A stretch of DNA of 64,000 nucleotides from Diospyros lotus. Lineage: Eukaryota; Streptophyta; Magnoliopsida; Ericales; Ebenaceae. The stretch spans positions 36,268,670 to 36,332,669 of the forward strand of contig NC_068344.1 of the NCBI RefSeq assembly GCF_014633365.1, written 5' to 3'. The notes beneath the pieces were generated by a model. That model had not been told where the DNA came from. It did no database searches and saw only the letters and a program-made list of their open reading frames with translations. The position numbers and the translations under genes are program-made. This document shows, piece by piece, positions 58,838-64,000 of this stretch; within the stretch, counting starts at the first letter, position 1, and each line of letters starts with the position of its first letter.

Positions 58838-59093
58838 TAATATCCCCCATTTATCTCAGCTTAGATTACTAAACCACTGTTTTCATATCGAACTTGCCGG
58901 AAGATGTCTTTGAGCTTAATTTCCTTCTAGTAACCATACAACATGTTAAAAATATTTGATTTTTTATTTATTGTATTGGGTAGAGTTATAAGGGGCTCAC
59001 AGAAGATAAGATCATAGGTGAAAATGATTGGCAAATTAAAATTCGTGTATGCAACTCCAAATAGTGAGATAATAACCCATTGTCTCTTTGTAG

Positions 59094-60094
59094 GCTCCAT
59101 ATGAGACGAGGCATCATATAGAACACTACATCAAGGCCCTCTATAATACAGATGTGACTACCGGCTTCAAAATAGGTCGGGACATCTCTCTTCTAGAAAC
59201 ATACGTCTGATCAGCCAAAAATCCTCTAATGGACCTCGGTAGAAAACCCCCTTCTAAACAACACATACTCGCCTTCTATGCCGGGAACATGCATGGCTAC
59301 CTACATTCAATATTGATGAAGCACTGGAAGAACAAAGACCCAAATATGAAGTTGGTCCTATGCCTCTCTGATTTCGAGAGGCGGATCTACGCTTGAACTA
59401 TATTGGGCTTTAATCTAAGGTAGCTCACAATTAAAATTAATTTTATATTAAAAAATTAAGCCTAAGACGGTTCATAATTAAAATTAATTTTGTATTAAAC
59501 AAATATTTTTTAATATAAAAAATATTTTTTATTAATAAATTAGTCCTAAAAAAATTATAAATTTATAACAAATATTTTTTATTAATAAATTAGTCCTAAA
59601 AAAAAATTATAACCCACTCTAAAATTTATAATGTATAATTTTATATGTTAAAAAAAAATTAATTTTTCTATGCATAAATTTCTAAATCCGCCTCTTGTTC
59701 GGAGTGGCAAGCAAGATGAATTACTCACATCCAGCATATGAAAAGCAACAAGTACTGCATCTGCCCCAAGGGCTACGAGGTGAACAGTCCACGTGTCGTC
59801 GAAGCCATCTTCTACGAGTGCGTGCCAGTGATCATATCTGACAACTTTGTCCCGCCGTTTTTCGAGGTCTTGGACTGGGGGGCCTTCTCTGTGATCCTTG
59901 CGGAGAAAGACATTCCAAACTTGAAAGATGTTCTCCTTTCTATACCAGAGGAGAGGTATCTTGCAATGCAGCTTGCTGTGAGGAAGGCTCAGAGGCATTT
60001 TCTGTGGCATGCCAAGCCGTTGAAGTATGACCTCTTCCACATGACACTTCACTCTATTTGGTACAACAGAGTTTATCAGATAAAAGTTAGATGA
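59094..60094 (+). pseudogene. Pseudogene of the last exon of GT47 gene C
   Basis: Copy of 34181-34849. Lesions: an Arg codon changed to TGA in ETYV*SAKNP, loss of four bases before GGTCCTATGCC, an inserted 323-bp element, and four extra bases (CTCA) before the ACATCCAGCATATG block. The downstream part (59738-60094) remains an open frame from KYCICPKGYEVNSPRVVEAI to YNRVYQIKVR. Exons 1-3 are absent, so no functional enzyme can result. Confidence 0.9.
59375..59697. mobile_element. MITE inserted in the GT47 pseudogene (323 bp)
   Basis: Ends CGAGAGGCGGATCTAC and (reverse complement) CAAGAGGCGGATTTAG form a TIR in the GCGGA style of other hAT-like elements here. The interior has two near-copies of ACAAATATTTTTTATTAATA. 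The intact left copy shows the uninterrupted exon. The target duplication is degraded. Confidence 0.65.
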
Positions 60095-62406
60095 GTAGCA
60101 CAAGACAATTAACTGTTGGGGAATAAGACTATACTACTCGAGTCTTACTAAGAGAGCAATTGAGACTCACAGGACTCGAACTCGCGAGTGCTACGACCTA
60201 TCACTAAGTTAGACTTTATCGCTCATTCATCTTGTACCACTGCAGAAAGTGTTTGTGGGTTTGAACTGGATAATGGTCCTGTATAGGCTCTGCTGTAAAT
60301 AGGTTTTACTGTGTACCATTTTGTCAACTGGAGTGCCTTCAAGACTTATTTTTTTTCTTCTTCTGGGGAAGTGATTTTCATGTTAGATTGCTCATATAAG
60401 ATTAAGTTGCAGGAAAGGGTTAATCATATAGCCACTTTTTAGACTTCACATTATGGTTTTCACCTAATTTTTATATTATTTCTTGAATTTGTCTCAAAGA
60501 GTGGACCAAAAAATACTAACAAGAGCGGTACATTTTGTTAAACACATGGTTTTGGGTCAATTATTGAAAATATCAAACTTTGTATGGTATCAATTCCACA
60601 ACAAACTTTATTAATTTTATGTTTAAGCTTTCAAATTTGTATCAATTTTACATTTGTAAGAGTTTGAAAAACGAGAAAAAAAAATTAATAATTAATACAT
60701 CAAGAGAGTATTAATCAATAAATTAATACATCAAGAGAGTATTAAGAAAATATTAAGACAGACAAAACTAAAATTTAAATATAAATTAATAAATTAATAA
60801 ATTTTGAGATTTATTTTAAAATTGATACATTGACCAAAATTTAACAACTTTTATTGAAATAAAAAAATGTTTCTTGTTAAATATATTACTCTTTTATTGT
60901 TCTTTTCGGACAAAATCCATCCAAATATAGGATGGTTACTTATCATGTAACGATTTCTTTGGTTACTGTCTGATCAGTGTGCTTGGTGTGCCTGTGAAGC
61001 AAAACCAGAAACGGGATGCTTCCAGAGCTCTCATTTGATCTCAAATCTACATAACCCAATCACTGGTTTTGGGAAAGGCCGAAGACCCTTTCTTTTCCAC
61101 TTTCACTTTTTTGCAGCGAATCAATAAATTCAAGATCTTTGGAACAGAAATTCTGGAGGATTTTTCAAGCGAAAGCGAAACTGAAAACCCAGACATTTGA
61201 TTAATTGCAGATTTTTCAGATGGAATTGGACGTTGATAGAGTGATCCCAGATGGGCCATAAAAGCAACAGGTAACGTTCTGAAGAATTTTGCTCCATTCC
61301 CATTCAATGACCCATCTCTTTCATTGGTTCCTGTTTGGAGTAATTTAATATATATTTTTATTGTTTATTATTTTTGCAAAGTTCATTGCTTTATTGGAAA
61401 TTGGCAGGTTTTTCTTTCTTTCTTTGTACTTCTTGTCGTGTAAATTTGGTATTCTTTTGACATCGAGGAGCAATCTGTGGGCCTTACCTTAATTGTTCAC
61501 CTTCCTTTCCTTTTCTTTTGGTTATTACTATTAATCTGAAGATGGCTTCCATGTGTTTTGAATTTCAAGGATGCATCATTTTAGTTCCGTGAGACCTTTC
61601 TTCGTTTTCTTTGGAATGACCTGTAGTAATTTTCTGCACCCGATTTGCTTTGTAATTTATTATTATTGTTTTGAGTTTGTTCTTCTAGGTAGAATTGGGA
61701 ACTTAAGATGCAATTGGATCAGATTTTGAGTTGGTGTTAACCATGTCACGTTTAGATTGAATCTGACTTGAGCCATTAGTTTATACCACCGAAGTTCCTC
61801 CTCTTGTCTCGTTCCAGGAACCCACTGAAGTCAATACTACTGTGAAATTAGGAATGAACTGTCCTCCATGACGTATCATCTGTTCCTCCACTAATATTAT
61901 GCTATCTTCTTACATCATTTTCTCCTTTTTATGTGGAGATTGGTCAGAGTGGGGGGAGGGGGAGGTAGATCTAGAAAGTTTTGACATTTTGGTCTTATTT
62001 GTGGGCAATATAGACCCATAGAAAGACCCATGGAATACATCAGTTTGCAGGATAATTTCGTTCTTGAGCTTCTCATCGGTATCTTTTTGTAAAAGTGGGA
62101 TTAGTCTAATCCGTTGCCTGCTTCTTCTTGAATGAACTGGGATTAGGTTGGCACTAAGCTGCTAATTGCATTCATGTGATTATTTCTTTCTTTCATGGAA
62201 TGTCAAATTATGGCTTTGTGTGAATGCGAGTGTGAGTTTCTTTGTGGTCTTCCTTAAGAATTTAGTTTATTCTGTCTGTACTGATTCTTCTTGAATATTA
62301 TTTTCCTTTTTCTCCCCAAGAGATTCAGATAAGATGCATTGTCATGAATTGAATTGCCCTTTTTCTGTATTCTAATTATATCTGTATAATTGTTACATTT
62401 CATCAG
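60095..62406 (+). other. Duplicated 3' region of gene C and downstream spacer
   Basis: Near-identical to 34850-37850, without the hAT element: the empty site GCTTTATT is at about 61389-61396. Includes the copy of the possible SINE fragment near 60111-60230. No gene supported. Confidence 0.6.
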
Positions 62407-64000
62407 GAAAGGAAGGACTAATGTCAGACCTATCCATGAATGGAGAAACTTCTAGTGACACCAGAGCGGTGAGTGCTTGAAAACATTCATGCATAAAATA
62501 TTATGCAAATGAGGTAGATTTGATGTTTAAATCCAGGGTATTAATGGTAAAATATTATTTGATGACAAGCCTTAGTAGCAACAATCTCCTTTATGACTAG
62601 AAGGTCATAGATTCAAGGTTGAGAAACAGGGGTACTGGTGTGTATAAAAATGACCCTTTCCCAGCCTTTGCAAAGCTGGGAGCCTCATGCACTGTGCACA
62701 CCCATTTTTTTTTTCCCCTTGAAGTCACCTCAGATTGGGGAATTTAGGTTTCATGTAGTGGTATGCATTCTATGAAGGGTCTAGATGTGGTTGAACTGGC
62801 ATGCCATAACCCTTCAAGGTTGTGCATGCATTTTATGAGGACATGTTTATAGTTGTAACTCTTATTTGGGGAAGAATGTTGAGATTTCATTTAATTTGAC
62901 TACATTTGAAGCTTGTCTCATGCCACCAATGTTACTTGTGAGTGTTGTGGAATATGGATAAAAGTATAATGTATTTACATGATATTATAAGATTAATTGA
63001 TGGTACCATTGAAAGTTGAAACTAAATGAATCTTAAGAGGAAAATATTTCTCTCCCTTATCCATGTAAGAGAGGTAGATCTGAAAAGTCTTTGACATTTT
63101 GGTCTTATTTGTTTGTAATGTAGACCCAGTTGCATATGCCTCTGGCAGGATAGTTTCATTCTTGAGCTTCCCATCATGCTTGTGGGAGATCTTGTAAGAG
63201 GGAGATTGGCAGAAACTGTTGCCTGCTTCTCCTTGAATGAATTACAAACAACATCTGAAATGAGGAGACACCACATAATTGATGACACTGTCATCAGTTA
63301 TCACTCCTAGCATTATTCTTATGGAATATCAAATTATGGCTTTGTGCAAGTGTAGTGTGAATTTCTTTGCGGTCTCTTCCTTAAGAGTTAAGAATCCAGT
63401 TTAGTCTATCCCCCCCAGTTCTTCTTGAATCTTATTTTCTTTTTTTCCCCCAATAAATTCATATCAGATCTATTGGCATGAACTGAATTGCCTTTTTTTT
63501 ATTTGTTGTCTATATTTTTCCTACATAATTGTTATTTTTTATGGAAGGACTAATATCAAACCTATCCATGAATGGAGAAATTTCAAATAACACTAGTACA
63601 GCAGTGAGTATGGGATAAAAGTTCATTATGCATGAACCATACATCTCATAGCCCTTCAATGTGGTGCATCCATTTTATGAGGACTTGTTTAGTTGTTTAT
63701 ATAATTGTATCTATTCTGAGACCTCTTATTGCTGAAGACAGTTGGATTTCATTTAGCTGGACTACATGTGAGGTTTATCTCATGCTATCAATGTTATATG
63801 GGTTTGGATATGAGTGTTGGGTGTGGGTTTTGACCATGAATCGACATACTTAAATCCTCTATTTGAGGATATTGAAATATATATCTGGTAGTGAATGGGT
63901 AATATAGACACATTATGAATGGTAAGTATAATGTACTTGCATGATATTCTAAGATAAGTTGATGTTGTTTAGAAATATACTTGAAATTAAGTGAAACCTA
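62407..64000 (+). pseudogene. Second copy of the unidentified gene-like region, cut by the window edge
   Basis: Copy of 37851-39458: the exon-like block ending GCG/GTGAGT at about 62468, a SINE copy at about 62568-62717, and the second, acceptor-less block ending near 63603. Product not recognised. Confidence 0.3.

Larger units (their letters stand above)
58838..64000 (+). repeat. Segmental duplication, right copy (runs off the window)
   Basis: Direct copy of 33923-39458. From about 59700 onward it is nearly identical to the left copy. From 58838 to about 59360 it is clearly more diverged. It lacks the hAT element of the left copy and has its own insert at 59375-59697, plus a small local expansion of AATTAATACATCAAGAGAGT near 60690-60740. 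Confidence 0.9.

Noticed and set aside
1..64000. A novel multi-gene defence or metabolic system
   Set aside because: The intact genes belong to unrelated plant pathways with their own promoters. The novelty here is in duplication and transposon structure and in the TIR hairpin, not in a gene cluster.

Overview
This is nuclear DNA from a flowering plant. The genes have spliced GT-AG exons, long AT-rich spacers, many non-autonomous DNA transposons, and proteins that match plant families (STP sugar carriers, CRM-domain chloroplast splicing factors, Ninja/AFP ABA regulators). A dicot-like plant is plausible, but the species cannot be read from the sequence.

Layout from left to right. (1) 1-1480, minus: 5' part of a Ninja/AFP-family gene, broken by a frameshift in its EAR motif and an in-frame stop. 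(2) 1.5-13.5 kb: transposon-rich spacer with two hAT elements bounded by 8-bp target duplications, and a Helitron nested inside the terminus of a related Helitron. (3) 13.7-16.4 kb, plus: intact STP14-type monosaccharide transporter. (4) 17.0-20.1 kb, minus: intact CAF1-type chloroplast group II intron splicing factor. (5) 20.3-34.9 kb, plus: three GT47 (exostosin) glycosyltransferase genes, here A, B and C. A and B are tandem duplicates of 5.4-5.7 kb whose repeat unit also carries the promoter and first non-coding exon of C. (6) 35-44 kb: decayed gene fragments (an unidentified gene with an internal tandem duplication, an inverted TIR-domain fragment forming a hairpin, two orphan exons of an alpha/beta-hydrolase) and more transposons. 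(7) 46.3-51.5 kb, minus: intact ENT1-type nucleoside transporter with a 3.9-kb intron. (8) 51.7-58.8 kb: spacer with several inverted-repeat transposons, then a truncated secreted receptor-like N-terminus ending at an LTR. (9) 58.8-64 kb: a direct copy of 33.9-39.5 kb, which begins at that LTR and carries a dead copy of the last exon of gene C.

Intact genes are STP14, CAF1, GT47-A, -B and -C, and ENT1. They do not form one pathway: sugar uptake, plastid RNA splicing, Golgi glycan synthesis and nucleoside transport sit side by side. The common theme is local duplication and transposon traffic. Paralogous copies give natural filled/empty site comparisons for several elements. I found no tRNA or rRNA gene, CRISPR array or operon. 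All comparisons were made by eye, so identities and counts are approximate and family assignments rest on recalled motifs, not database searches.
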